Positions 12,262 to 23,058 of a stretch of DNA of 64,000 nucleotides are shown one piece after another. Position 1 is the first letter of the stretch. Every line of letters starts with the position of its first letter. The position numbers and the translations under genes are program-made. The notes beneath the pieces are model-generated. The model worked only from the letters and a program-made list of their open reading frames with translations, was not told where the DNA came from and searched no databases. This DNA comes from Saccharospirillum mangrovi (GTDB lineage: Bacteria; Pseudomonadota; Gammaproteobacteria; Pseudomonadales; Natronospirillaceae). The stretch is from the NCBI RefSeq assembly GCF_003367315.1, contig NZ_CP031415.1:2664001-2728000 (forward strand). Reading direction: 5' to 3'.

Positions 12262-12841
12262 GTTGCAAGTTCGGATCGGCCGGGGCGATGGCTTGAAACT
12301 GAGCGCGGAAATCGTCGAGTCGGCTATCTGCCATTTGCACCCGCATGCACACACTCTCGGCGTAATCCACCTGCATCGGCGTTAAAGCAAACAATTCCAG
12401 CAAACGCCGCACCTCACTCTCCAACGCAAACGGCAACGCCAGTTCTAACAAATGCTGCGTTTCCAAGGCGATGTAGTCAGCCGTCTCCAACGCCTGCGAC
12501 ACCGCGCCGCCATAAGCGCGCACCAGTCCACCCGCGCCCAATTTGATGCCACCGAAATAGCGCACCACCACGGCCAGCACATTATCGAGTTGTTTGTGAT
12601 TCAACACATTGAACATCGGCTTGCCGGCGGTGCCGGACGGTTCGCCGTCGTCGCTCATACCGGAATCGCCAGCGCTGACGAAGGCGAAACAAAGATGTCG
12701 CGCATCGGGAAATTGCTGCTGCAATTCGGCCAGTCGCCGTTGCGCCTGCGCTTTGTCGGCGACCGGTTCCACCCAGGCCAGAAAACGGCTTTTCTTGATC
12801 ACCAATTCGGCGTGAACCGGCGACGCCAGGGTGTATTTCAT
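12245..12841 (-). CDS. yigZ: IMPACT/YigZ-family protein (UPF0029)
   Basis: The family is widespread but its role in bacteria is not settled. The protein shows IKKSRFLAWVEPV, DARHLCFAFV, the signature DDGEPSGTAGKPM and the glycine-rich VVRYFGGIKLGAGGLVRAYGG, with a short C-terminal DUF1949-like domain. I chose the ATG at 12841 (198 residues), preceded by GGAGCGGAG. An in-frame ATG at 12880 would add 13 residues that are not family-like. Its 3' end overlaps the convergent queG by 17 bases. Confidence 0.9.
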   Translation of the reverse strand: MKYTLASPVHAELVIKKSRFLAWVEPVADKAQAQRRLAELQQQFPDARHLCFAFVSAGDSGMSDDGEPSGTAGKPMFNVLNHKQLDNVLAVVVRYFGGIKLGAGGLVRAYGGAVSQALETADYIALETQHLLELALPFALESEVRRLLELFALTPMQVDYAESVCMRVQMADSRLDDFRAQFQAIAPADPNLQLRPVD

Positions 12842-13044
12842 CTCCGCTCCCGCTGTTTCATCACTGTCATCGAACATCAAAGCCCAACGTTTAGACTGAC
12901 CTCGCGCCGGACCGTGCGCGGCGCATTATAACGACCCCGGTTCACAGCGACAGACAAGGCCAGCACCGCGACACCTTTCCTTTCGCGCAACACGCTGGGT
13001 ACACTGCCGATCAACCTGACCCTGAGACCGCCATTGAGACAGCC

Positions 13045-14112
13045 ATGATGAAAAAAACCTCCCTGCTCGTCAGCGCTTTTAGTCTGTGTCTGGGTGCCGC
13101 CCAGGCGGAAGAATTGAAACCCTCCGGCTGGGTGATTCTGCCGGCCATCGGTTCCAGCCCGGAGACCGGTTTTCAGTATGGCGTCTACGCCATGCATCAA
13201 TTTGCGCAAACCGCCGTCGGCGAGCCGCAAGACCGGCTGTCGTTTTTGCTGCAAGGCACCACCAAAGGCCAATACCAGGCCAACATTCAACCGGACATTT
13301 TCATTGCCGGCGGCGATTGGAATCTGACCGGCGGCCTGTCCGGTGTCTATTGGCCAACGCCCTATTACGGCCAGAGCAACGAAGTTGATCTGGACGCCGA
13401 CGAAGAAAGCTACAAGCTGACCGCCTTCACCGCCGAAGCCGGCGCGGCCTACGCCGTGACGCCGAATTTGCGTTTGGGCGGCCTGGCCTTTGTTGAATCC
13501 GAAGACATCGAAGACGACGCCGGCAACACCCTGCTCTCTGAAGCCGATCTGGGATTCGACGGCGGCCTCTACGTCGGCCTCGGCCTGACCGCCAGTTGGG
13601 ACACCACCGACGACCGCGACTGGCCGACGCGCGGCACCCTGGCTCAAGCCGAGCTGCGCCAGTACAACGTCTCGCTGGGCAGCGATTACGACTACGTGTT
13701 GCTGCAAACCGCCGCCAGCCAGTATTTTCCGATTGGCAGCGACGTACTGGCACTGGGTGTGAATTACGCCTACGGCAACGACGAAACGCCGTTTTCGCGC
13801 CTGCCGCGTCCGTCCGGTGAATCGTCGTTGCGCGGTGCCGATGGCAACCTCTGGATCGGGCACCAACTGTTCGGCTTGCAGACCGAATACCGGATGACAC
13901 TGACCGAGCGCTGGGCGACAACCGCCTTTATCGATGCCGCCCAAGTGGCTGACGACGCCGATGAACTGGCCTGGGACCGCTTCCACACCGCGCTCGGCGG
14001 CGGCATTCGTTACGCCACCCTGGCCGGTTCGCGCTTCAACGTGCGCGCCGACATCGCCTTGATCGACGTCGAAAGCATCGGCTTCACCATCAGCGTCGGC
14101 GAAGCCTTCTAA
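13045..14112 (+). CDS. Omp85-type outer-membrane beta-barrel protein without POTRA domains
   Basis: The 355-residue protein has a signal peptide (about 1-21, ending AQA) and then goes straight into a beta-barrel of the bacterial surface antigen (D15/BamA C-terminal) type. Visible markers are the DTTDDRDWPTRG segment, the lid-loop style LRG triplet (SSLRGADGN), the QTEYRMTL strand and a final GGGIRY ending with a Phe. POTRA repeats are absent, so it is not BamA or TamA; such short members are of unknown function, sometimes linked to lipid handling. ATG at 13045 or 13048 is equally possible. Confidence 0.82.
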   Translation: MMKKTSLLVSAFSLCLGAAQAEELKPSGWVILPAIGSSPETGFQYGVYAMHQFAQTAVGEPQDRLSFLLQGTTKGQYQANIQPDIFIAGGDWNLTGGLSGVYWPTPYYGQSNEVDLDADEESYKLTAFTAEAGAAYAVTPNLRLGGLAFVESEDIEDDAGNTLLSEADLGFDGGLYVGLGLTASWDTTDDRDWPTRGTLAQAELRQYNVSLGSDYDYVLLQTAASQYFPIGSDVLALGVNYAYGNDETPFSRLPRPSGESSLRGADGNLWIGHQLFGLQTEYRMTLTERWATTAFIDAAQVADDADELAWDRFHTALGGGIRYATLAGSRFNVRADIALIDVESIGFTISVGEAF

Positions 14113-14119
14113 GCCCACC

Positions 14120-14995
14120 ATGAGTCAACGCCGTCCCGACCGCTTCCACATTGCCCGCGAAACCGACCAGCCAGAACCGCTGGCCGGTTGGCGGCTGCGA
14201 TTGAACGACATCATCTTCGGAGCCGAATCGCCGGCCGGCAAAGCCTTCGACATCGCGCTGATCATCGCCATTCTGATCAGCGTCATGGCGGTGATGTTGG
14301 AAACGGTGGGTACAGTGCAACATCAGCACGGCGGATGGCTGGTGCGGCTGGAGTGGTTTTTCACGCTCGCTTTCACGCTCGAATACGGCCTGCGCCTGCT
14401 GTGCGTGCGACACCCCTGGCGCTACGCCACCAGCTTTTTTGGCGTTGTCGATCTGCTGTCGATCATTCCGACTTATTTAAGTCTGCTGATTCCGGGCGTG
14501 AATTCGTTGCTGGTGATCCGGGTGCTGCGCATTCTGCGCGTGTTCCGGGTGCTGAAACTGTTTCGCTATCTGAACGAAGCGGAAATGCTGTTGCAGGCGA
14601 TGCGCACCGGCTACCGCAAAATTCTGGTGTTTCTCTACGCGGTACTGACGCTGGTGATCGTGTTCGGTTCGATCATGTATCTGATCGAAGGCCCGGATAA
14701 CGGTTTTTCATCGATTCCGCGCTCGGTGTACTGGGCCATCGTCACGCTGACTACCGTCGGCTACGGCGACATCGCGCCGGTCACCGCCATCGGCCAGTTC
14801 ATTGCCTCGGCGGTGATGATCACCGGCTACGCGATCATTGCCGTACCGACCGGCATCTACACCGCCGAACTCGCCAACCAGATTCGCATCAAACGCGATT
14901 CCCGCGGCTGCCCCGGCTGTGGCAAAACCGGCCACGAACTGGACGCCGATTTCTGTCGCTTCTGTGGTGAATCGCTGCAAACCGGCCACGACTGA
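14120..14995 (+). CDS. Voltage-gated potassium channel, six-transmembrane, with C-terminal zinc ribbon
   Basis: The 291-residue protein has six predicted membrane helices of the ion-transport family. S4 carries regularly spaced arginines (RVLRILRVFRVLKLFR, about residues 134-149), the pore holds the K+ filter TVGYGD near residue 212, and S6 follows. After S6 the tail contains CPGCG and FCRFCGES (about residues 261-283), four cysteines that look like a small zinc ribbon. It starts 7 bases after the barrel gene stop, so the two may share a transcript. Confidence 0.92.
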   Translation: MSQRRPDRFHIARETDQPEPLAGWRLRLNDIIFGAESPAGKAFDIALIIAILISVMAVMLETVGTVQHQHGGWLVRLEWFFTLAFTLEYGLRLLCVRHPWRYATSFFGVVDLLSIIPTYLSLLIPGVNSLLVIRVLRILRVFRVLKLFRYLNEAEMLLQAMRTGYRKILVFLYAVLTLVIVFGSIMYLIEGPDNGFSSIPRSVYWAIVTLTTVGYGDIAPVTAIGQFIASAVMITGYAIIAVPTGIYTAELANQIRIKRDSRGCPGCGKTGHELDADFCRFCGESLQTGHD

Positions 14996-15007
14996 ACCGG
15001 CCGGTGC

Positions 15008-15457
15008 TCAGTCGGTCTCATCAAAGAAGGCGCAATAGTCTGCGCCCAGTTGTTCCAGTTCGGCTTCGCCCAAACAGCCGCCGCTTTGCCATTGCGCCTG
15101 CAAGCTGCTCATCAGGCTGTCTAAATAATCCGACTGCCGCTGCAAGCTGCCAATCAACTGAGTAATTTCCGTCCGCCGTTGCTGAAACACACCCAGCAAC
15201 TGGTCGCGGTCGGCCTTCTTCGGCCCTTCCTTGTTCAGCACCAAACCAATGTCTTTGAGCGAAAACCCCAATTGCTGCAACGCCCGAATCATCTGCAACC
15301 GATTCACCGTGCCCTGGTTATAGCGGCGGTTGCCGCCTTCGGTGCGCACCACACCAGACAACACGCCGATCTGCTCGTAATAACGAATGGTGGAAGCCGG
15401 TGTTTGCGATTGCTGAGCCACCCGGCTGATGGGCAACAGCGCGTCCGATTGTGTCAT
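15008..15457 (-). CDS. MerR-family transcriptional regulator
   Basis: The 149-residue protein has a winged-helix N-terminus with SRVAQQSQTPASTIRYYEQIGVL in two steps of helix-turn-helix and wing (residues about 9-31), a GGNRRY wing motif, and a dimerising helix from about residue 80. The C-terminal part has two cysteines (Cys about 128 and 142) that could serve as a redox or metal sensor, though the spacing does not match SoxR's CX2CXCX5C. It is divergent from an old-yellow-enzyme gene and most likely controls it through the operator between them. Confidence 0.93.
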   Translation of the reverse strand: MTQSDALLPISRVAQQSQTPASTIRYYEQIGVLSGVVRTEGGNRRYNQGTVNRLQMIRALQQLGFSLKDIGLVLNKEGPKKADRDQLLGVFQQRRTEITQLIGSLQRQSDYLDSLMSSLQAQWQSGGCLGEAELEQLGADYCAFFDETD

Positions 15458-15491
15458 GACGATGGGTCCAGGTTTTGAGTACGAATTTCAG

Positions 15492-15522
15492 TTGATCTTA
15501 AAGTCAGCTTTAAGATTAGCAT
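15492..15522 (+). promoter_or_regulatory. MerR-type promoter/operator for the flavin oxidoreductase
   Basis: A -35 box TTGATC (15492-15497) and a -10 box TAGCAT (15517-15522) are separated by exactly 19 bases. The spacer is filled by a perfect 9-bp palindrome ATCTTAAAG-N4-CTTTAAGAT (15495-15516). An overlong 19-bp spacer with a centred dyad is the hallmark of promoters that MerR proteins activate by untwisting DNA. The promoter points at the gene at 15565 and the regulator lies immediately on the other side. Confidence 0.88.
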
Positions 15523-15564
15523 CCAAACCTCTCAACTCAGAATCACGCTCGAGGTTTATTTGCC

Positions 15565-16797
15565 ATGTCATCCGTCGTCTTCGAATCGCTGACCCTGCCC
15601 AACGGTCAGACCCTCAACAACCGCCTGGTCAAAGCCGCCATGGAAGAGCGTCTGGCAAACGCACAACTGCTGCCAGACGATGCCCTGATAACGCTGTATC
15701 GGCGCTGGAGCGCCGGCGGCACCGGCTTGTTGCTTACCGGCAATGTGATGGTCGATGCGCGCGCCATGACCGGCCCGGCCAACGTTGCCCTTGAAGCGAA
15801 AACCGACCTGCAACCGTTCCAGCGCTGGAGTGCAGCGGCACACGAAGGCGGCGCGAAAATCTGGATGCAGATCAATCATCCGGGGCGGCAGGTAATGGCA
15901 AAACAAGGCGGCATTGCGCTGTCGGCGTCCGACGTGGCGGTCGATCTGGGCCGCTATTCAAAACTCTTTGCCCAACCCAAAGCCATGACCGAAGCCGACA
16001 TCCAGGACGTCATTCAGCGCTTTGTCGCCACCGCCACCCAGGCCGAAGCCGCCGGTTTCGACGGCGTGGAAGTACACGCCGCGCACGGCTATCTGCTCAG
16101 CCAATTCCTGTCGCCGCTGACCAATCGACGCAACGACCAATGGGGCGGTTCGCTACCCAATCGAGCGCGCTTGCTGTTGGAAATCGTGCAACAGATCCGC
16201 GCCGTCGTTCGCCCGGAATTTGCCGTGGCGGTGAAACTCAATTCCGCCGATTTTCAACGCGGCGGCTTCGAATTCAGCGACGCGCTGGACGTGGTCAAAC
16301 TGCTGAACCCGTTAGGGCTGGATGCCATCGAAGTGTCCGGCGGCAACTACGAAGCACCGGCCATGCAAGGCCAGACCGGCGATCAACGCACGCTGGCGCG
16401 CGAGGCCTATTTCCTGGCATTCGCGCAACAAATCGCGCAAGTCAGCAGCGTGCCGGTGATCAGCACCGGTGGCATTTCCCGGCTGGCAACCGCCGAAGCC
16501 GTGGTGCAATCGGGCGTGCATCTGGTGGGTCTGGGTCGGGCGCTAGCGGTGTGTCCGGATCTGTCGCAGCGCTGGCGCACCCAGCCGCATTTCCAGCCGC
16601 GCATCGATTCAGCCAACTGGAACAACAAGGCACTCGCCAGCCTCGCCAACATGGCAATGGCGCGGCGCTTTTTACGTTACTGGTCCGGTCGCCGCAACCG
16701 TGCGCCGTCGTTCTCGACCATTGGCAGTTTTGTGCTGGGGCAACTCAGAGACCGGCAGCAACTCAAACGCTACCGCCGTTTTCTGCAACAACGCTGA
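15565..16797 (+). CDS. NADH:flavin oxidoreductase, old yellow enzyme family
   Basis: The 410-residue protein is a TIM-barrel FMN enzyme. It shows NRLVKAAMEER near the N-terminus, QINHPGRQ, the signature HAAHGYLLSQFLSPLTNRR with the substrate-binding His pair, and a C-terminal GGISR phosphate-binding segment. Family members reduce activated C=C bonds, nitro compounds or quinones. A MerR operator upstream suggests induction by an electrophile or other stress signal. The true substrate cannot be read from sequence. Confidence 0.92.
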   Translation: MSSVVFESLTLPNGQTLNNRLVKAAMEERLANAQLLPDDALITLYRRWSAGGTGLLLTGNVMVDARAMTGPANVALEAKTDLQPFQRWSAAAHEGGAKIWMQINHPGRQVMAKQGGIALSASDVAVDLGRYSKLFAQPKAMTEADIQDVIQRFVATATQAEAAGFDGVEVHAAHGYLLSQFLSPLTNRRNDQWGGSLPNRARLLLEIVQQIRAVVRPEFAVAVKLNSADFQRGGFEFSDALDVVKLLNPLGLDAIEVSGGNYEAPAMQGQTGDQRTLAREAYFLAFAQQIAQVSSVPVISTGGISRLATAEAVVQSGVHLVGLGRALAVCPDLSQRWRTQPHFQPRIDSANWNNKALASLANMAMARRFLRYWSGRRNRAPSFSTIGSFVLGQLRDRQQLKRYRRFLQQR

Positions 16798-16803
16798 CAC
16801 GCC

Positions 16804-19056
<2,253 letters not shown>

Positions 19057-19066
19057 TCCCGCCTGA

Positions 19067-19097
19067 GGATGCCAACGCGCGTTGGCGTCCTTATGTC
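19067..19097 (+). terminator. Probable terminator after pobA
   Basis: Eleven bases after the pobA stop, GGATGCCAACGC pairs with GCGTTGGCGTCC (one G-U pair), a 12-bp near-perfect dyad whose innermost pairs must open to form the loop. It is followed by TTATGTCTT, a weak U tract. It probably ends the pobA transcript before the Lrp-like gene. Confidence 0.6.
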
Positions 19098-19227
19098 TTC
19101 GCTCATCTGGAACGCTTCGTTAGCGCGCAACGCCAGTCAACTGGCCTGCTAGTTGCTGCCGCAGATACGAACCCTGGCCGAGCGTTGTCCGAACGCTGCC
19201 CGGCCGTTTGCGCATCGAGGTAATAGC

Positions 19228-19680
19228 GTGACGATGAACACTCTGGATGCCGCCTTGTTGAACTTGCTGATCAAGGACGCCCGCCTGTCGTTTGCCGACA
19301 TCGCCCGGCAACTGAACATTTCCCGTGCGCACGCGCGCAGCCGGGTGCAGTTTCTGGTCGACAGCGGCGTGATCGAAAAATTCACCGCCGTGGTGAATCC
19401 GGAAAAGCTCGGCAAGATGGTCTCGACCTTTGTCGATTTGAAAGCGCTGCCCGCGCGCATCGAAGCGTTGGCCGACCATCTGGCAGAACAACCGGAAGTG
19501 GTCAGCCTGTACATCATGTCCGACCTGCAAAGCCTGCACATCCACACCCTGACCGAAGACGGCGACGCCTTCAGCCGCTTCGCCAGCCAACATCTGCTGA
19601 ACAACCCCGACATCAGTTTTATTGACTGCAAAAGCCTGCACAAACGCATCAAACACCGTCGCGGCGGCGCCCGATTATAG
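19228..19680 (+). CDS. Lrp/AsnC-family transcriptional regulator
   Basis: The protein has an N-terminal helix-turn-helix (SFADIARQLNISRAHARSRVQFL, shown here in parts as residues about 20-42) and a RAM-like C-terminal domain that binds amino acids or other small effectors. I chose the GTG at 19228 (150 residues) because GAGG lies 7 bases upstream; an ATG at 19234 would also work. It lies between pobA and a TRAP transporter, so it could control either. The C-terminal domain is weakly conserved, so the effector is unknown. Confidence 0.85.
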   Translation: MTMNTLDAALLNLLIKDARLSFADIARQLNISRAHARSRVQFLVDSGVIEKFTAVVNPEKLGKMVSTFVDLKALPARIEALADHLAEQPEVVSLYIMSDLQSLHIHTLTEDGDAFSRFASQHLLNNPDISFIDCKSLHKRIKHRRGGARL

Positions 19681-20050
19681 GGCGAAGCCATCGTCCGGCT
19701 GTCGATAATGTGGCAAAGCATACATTCGGTTGTTGGCAGCGCCGTCAGATGACAAATGGCAATGGCCGACGCCAAACCAGAACACAATCGGTCACCGAAC
19801 GGTTCGGCTTGGCAACCGAGTGATCGATGGTGTTTTGAGCAAACGTAAAGCGCGCCTCGAAACGGACCGCTCCGCACGACTCGTCAGTTTTTAATTAACC
19901 CAGTTAATTCAAATACTTAGCCAACAAAAACCCACTGGCACAGAAGCTGCAATTTCACTCGTCACGAAAGGAATTCGATCTCGCTCATTGTTCTCAACGT
20001 TCGATCTCGCCCTTGGTTTTCGCGAAGGGCCACACCCGACGAGGCTCCGT
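19681..20050 (+). other. 370-bp gap before the TRAP operon
   Basis: No gene is visible. An AT-rich inverted repeat TTAATTAAC-CCA-GTTAATT lies near 19890-19909 and is a plausible operator in the promoter region of the TRAP genes. The stretch 19985-20050 contains a weak upstream in-frame extension of the binding-protein gene that lacks a ribosome-binding site. Confidence 0.5.
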
Positions 20051-21199
20051 ATGACGTTCGATAAAACCCAACATTCCGAGCAAAGCTCAACCACCGACAC
20101 GGCCATGACGTCCGGTCGTCGCCACTTTCTGAAAGCCGCATTGGCATCCGGCGGCGCTGGCTTGACCCTGGGCGCGCCGATGATCGCCCGCGCCGAATCC
20201 AACCCGACGTTCAACATCCGCATGACCAACGCCTACGGGCCAGGCTCGCCGTTTTACGTGCAAGGCCCGGGCAGCCCGACCGACTTTTGCGAGCGTGTGA
20301 AAGTCATGTCTGGCGGCCGCCTGAACATTCAGCATTTCGCCGCCGGTGAATTGATTCCGGCACTCGAAGGCTTCGATGCCGTGTCCGCTGGTCTGGTCGA
20401 AATGAACGCCGCCAACGCCTATTACTGGGCAGGCAAAATTCCGGCCGCGCAGTTCTTCACCACCGTGCCGTTCGGCATGAACAGCCAGGGCATGCACGCC
20501 TGGATTTACCACGGCGGCGGCCTGGAACTGTGGCACGAACTGTACGAGCCGTTCGGTTTGATCGCCTTCCCAATGGGCAACACCGGCGTGCAGATGACCG
20601 GCTGGTTCCGCGAACCGATTGAATCGATCAACGATTTCGACGGCCTGAAAATGCGCATCCCCGGTCTGGCTGGCAAGGTGTACAGCGAGCTGGGTGTGTC
20701 GGTGCAATTGCTGCCCGGGGGTGAAATTTTCCCGGCGCTGGAACGCGGCGTGATCGACGCGGCGGAATTCGTCGGCCCGTATCAGGATCGCCGCCTCGGT
20801 TTGCACAACGCCGCCAAGTATTACTACACCACCGGCTGGCACGAACCGACCAACCTGACCGAGTTGCTGATCAACAAGGAAGTATGGGATGGCTTCCCGG
20901 ACGATCTCAAAGCCATCATCCGCGCAGCCTCGCAAGCCAGCGTGTTGGAAAGTTTGTCGTGGTCGGAAAGCGTTAACGCCGAAGCCATGACCGATCTGGT
21001 CGAAAACGAAGGCGTGATTGCACAACCGCTGAACGCCGACATCGTTGCGCGCTTGAAGGAAGTCACCTTCGATACGCTCGACACCATGGCCAATTCCGAT
21101 CCGCAAACCAAGCGTGTCTACGATTCCTTTATGGCGTTCCGGCAACAGCACCTGACCTGGGCCGCGTTGAGCGAAAAACCCTTCCTCAACATCGTCTGA
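20051..21199 (+). CDS. dctP: TRAP transporter substrate-binding protein, TAT-exported
   Basis: This periplasmic protein captures the ligand and delivers it to the DctQM membrane parts. The 382-residue precursor has a twin-arginine signal (SGRRHFLKAALASGGAG, about residues 19-35) ending near ARA. The mature domain resembles TakP-type binding proteins for 2-keto acids, with FYTTGWHEP-like and LLINKEVWDGFPDDLKAI segments, but the ligand cannot be assigned. The ATG at 20051 has GAGG 6 bases upstream; ATG 20105 would also keep the signal. Confidence 0.9.
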   Translation: MTFDKTQHSEQSSTTDTAMTSGRRHFLKAALASGGAGLTLGAPMIARAESNPTFNIRMTNAYGPGSPFYVQGPGSPTDFCERVKVMSGGRLNIQHFAAGELIPALEGFDAVSAGLVEMNAANAYYWAGKIPAAQFFTTVPFGMNSQGMHAWIYHGGGLELWHELYEPFGLIAFPMGNTGVQMTGWFREPIESINDFDGLKMRIPGLAGKVYSELGVSVQLLPGGEIFPALERGVIDAAEFVGPYQDRRLGLHNAAKYYYTTGWHEPTNLTELLINKEVWDGFPDDLKAIIRAASQASVLESLSWSESVNAEAMTDLVENEGVIAQPLNADIVARLKEVTFDTLDTMANSDPQTKRVYDSFMAFRQQHLTWAALSEKPFLNIV

Positions 21200-21229
21200 C
21201 ATGGCTGGTTGATTTAAGCGAGTACGAAT

Positions 21230-21730
21230 ATGAACAAAACCATTGCCATCATCGAATGGCTGGTGGAGGCGTTCGGAGGGCTGGCACGTCTTTGCGTGCT
21301 GGCCCTGGTTTTTTTGGTCGCCACCAACGTTATCCTGCGTTACTTATTTTCCATCGGTCCGGTGTCACTTCAGGAACTGGAATGGCACTTAATTTCCCCC
21401 ATCGCGCTGCTCGGTCTGGCCTACACCATGAAGCACAAAGCCGACGTGCGAGTGGACTTTATTTACGACCGTTTCGGCCCGCGCGGCCGTGCGGTGGTCG
21501 ATCTGGTATCGGCGTTATTAACGCTCGCTGTCGGCCTCTTCATCGCCAAGCTGGCGCTGCCTTATGTGATGCAGTCTTACCGCATAATGGAAGGTTCGCC
21601 CAACCCCGGTGGCCTGCCCTACCGCTACTTATTGAAAGCCTTTATTCCGCTCGGTTTTGCGTTGCTGGCATTGCAAGCCGTCGCCAATGTGTTGCACGCC
21701 ATCCGTGGCATAAGGAGCGTTGAATCATGA
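21230..21730 (+). CDS. dctQ: TRAP transporter small permease
   Basis: The 166-residue protein has four predicted membrane helices in the DctQ pattern, with NVILRYLF and LQELEWHLISPIALLGLAYTMKHKADVRVDF, the conserved core of the family. It lies 30 bases after the binding protein gene and overlaps the large permease by 4 bases (ATGA). Confidence 0.93.
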   Translation: MNKTIAIIEWLVEAFGGLARLCVLALVFLVATNVILRYLFSIGPVSLQELEWHLISPIALLGLAYTMKHKADVRVDFIYDRFGPRGRAVVDLVSALLTLAVGLFIAKLALPYVMQSYRIMEGSPNPGGLPYRYLLKAFIPLGFALLALQAVANVLHAIRGIRSVES

Positions 21731-23052
21731 CCGGTAATGAGTGGTTGATCATCGGCATGATCGCCGGTTTTCTGGGCATGATGATGATCGGAATTCCGGT
21801 TGCCATTGCACTGGCGGTGTCGGGTTTTGTCGCCGGGCTTTTTGGCTTCGGGCCGTTGCTGTTCAGCCTGATGCCGGCGCGATTAATGGGCGTGGTCACC
21901 AACTACACCCTGCTCGCCATTCCGCTGTTTGTGTTTATGGGCGTGATGCTGGAAAAATCGCGCGTCGCCGAAGACATGCTGGAAACCATCGGTACCGCCA
22001 TGGGCGGTTTGCGCGGCGGTATGGGCTTGGCGATTATTCTGGTCGGCGTGTTGATGGGTGCTTCGACGGGCATCGTCGGCGCCACCGTTGTTACCGTCGG
22101 CTTGCTGACGTTACCGTCGTTAATTCGGCGCGGTTATGCGCCCAGTGTTGCGACCGGCACCATCTGCGCATCGGGCACACTCGGGCAGATTATTCCGCCG
22201 AGTCTGGTGTTGATTTTGTTGTCCGACATTGTTGGCGAATCGGTTGGCACCTTGTTCGCAGCCGCCTTTATTCCCGGCCTGGTTCTGGCGCTGATTTACA
22301 TGGCGTATCTGTTGTTGCTCGGTGTATTTAAACCGCACTGGGTACCGGCGATTCCCAAAGAAGAACGCACACAGATCAGCACCAAACAATTACTGATTAA
22401 ATTGGCGCGCAATGTGTTGCCGCCGCTGGTGTTGGTGATCGCCGTACTCGGTTCCATTGTTGGCGGCATTGCTGCCCCGACTGAAGCGGCATCGATGGGT
22501 GCGTTGGGGTCGATATTAATTGCGCTGTTTTTTCACCGGCTCAACGGCCAGCTGCTGCGCGACGTCACGCACGGCACCCTGACCATTTCCGCCATGGTGT
22601 TTTTTATTCTGTTGTGCGCTCAGCCGTTTTCGTTAGCGTTCCGCGGCCTCGGCGGCGACCAAATGGTGCATGCGTTATTTGAGCAAGTGCCCGGTGGGGA
22701 AATGGGCGCGCTGTTGTTTTTAATGGCGCTGTTATTTGTGCTCGGTTTCTTTCTCGAATGGATCGAAATTTCTTACATCGCCTTACCGATGTTTTTGCCG
22801 GTTTTTATCAATTACGGCACTGACATGGTGTGGCTGTCGATTCTGATCGCAATGAATTTGCAGATGTCGTTTTTAACACCGCCGTTCGGCTGGGCGCTGT
22901 TCTTTTTGAAAGGTGTCGCACCACCCGGTGTCACCACACGCGATATTTACGTCGGCGTAATTCCGTTCGTGCTGTTGCAGTTATTGGCGTTGGTGGTGAT
23001 GTTCGCCTTCCCACATCTGGCAACCTGGCTGCCAGACGCTATCGGCTGGTAA
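21727..23052 (+). CDS. dctM: TRAP transporter large permease
   Basis: DctM forms the sodium-coupled transport path. The 441-residue protein has about 12 hydrophobic helices and the family patterns GIPVAIALAVSG, IPLFVFMG, GASTGIVGATVVTVG and GQIIPPSLVLILL, ending with the LTPPFGWALFFLKGVAP helix-loop. The gene overlaps dctQ and converges on the EAL gene with a 6-base gap. Confidence 0.95.
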   Translation: MTGNEWLIIGMIAGFLGMMMIGIPVAIALAVSGFVAGLFGFGPLLFSLMPARLMGVVTNYTLLAIPLFVFMGVMLEKSRVAEDMLETIGTAMGGLRGGMGLAIILVGVLMGASTGIVGATVVTVGLLTLPSLIRRGYAPSVATGTICASGTLGQIIPPSLVLILLSDIVGESVGTLFAAAFIPGLVLALIYMAYLLLLGVFKPHWVPAIPKEERTQISTKQLLIKLARNVLPPLVLVIAVLGSIVGGIAAPTEAASMGALGSILIALFFHRLNGQLLRDVTHGTLTISAMVFFILLCAQPFSLAFRGLGGDQMVHALFEQVPGGEMGALLFLMALLFVLGFFLEWIEISYIALPMFLPVFINYGTDMVWLSILIAMNLQMSFLTPPFGWALFFLKGVAPPGVTTRDIYVGVIPFVLLQLLALVVMFAFPHLATWLPDAIGW

Positions 23053-23058
23053 CAGGAG

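Noticed and set aside
12877-14121. 414-codon minus-strand frame opposite the barrel gene
   Set aside because: Antisense shadow of the Omp85-type gene, which has a signal peptide and family motifs.
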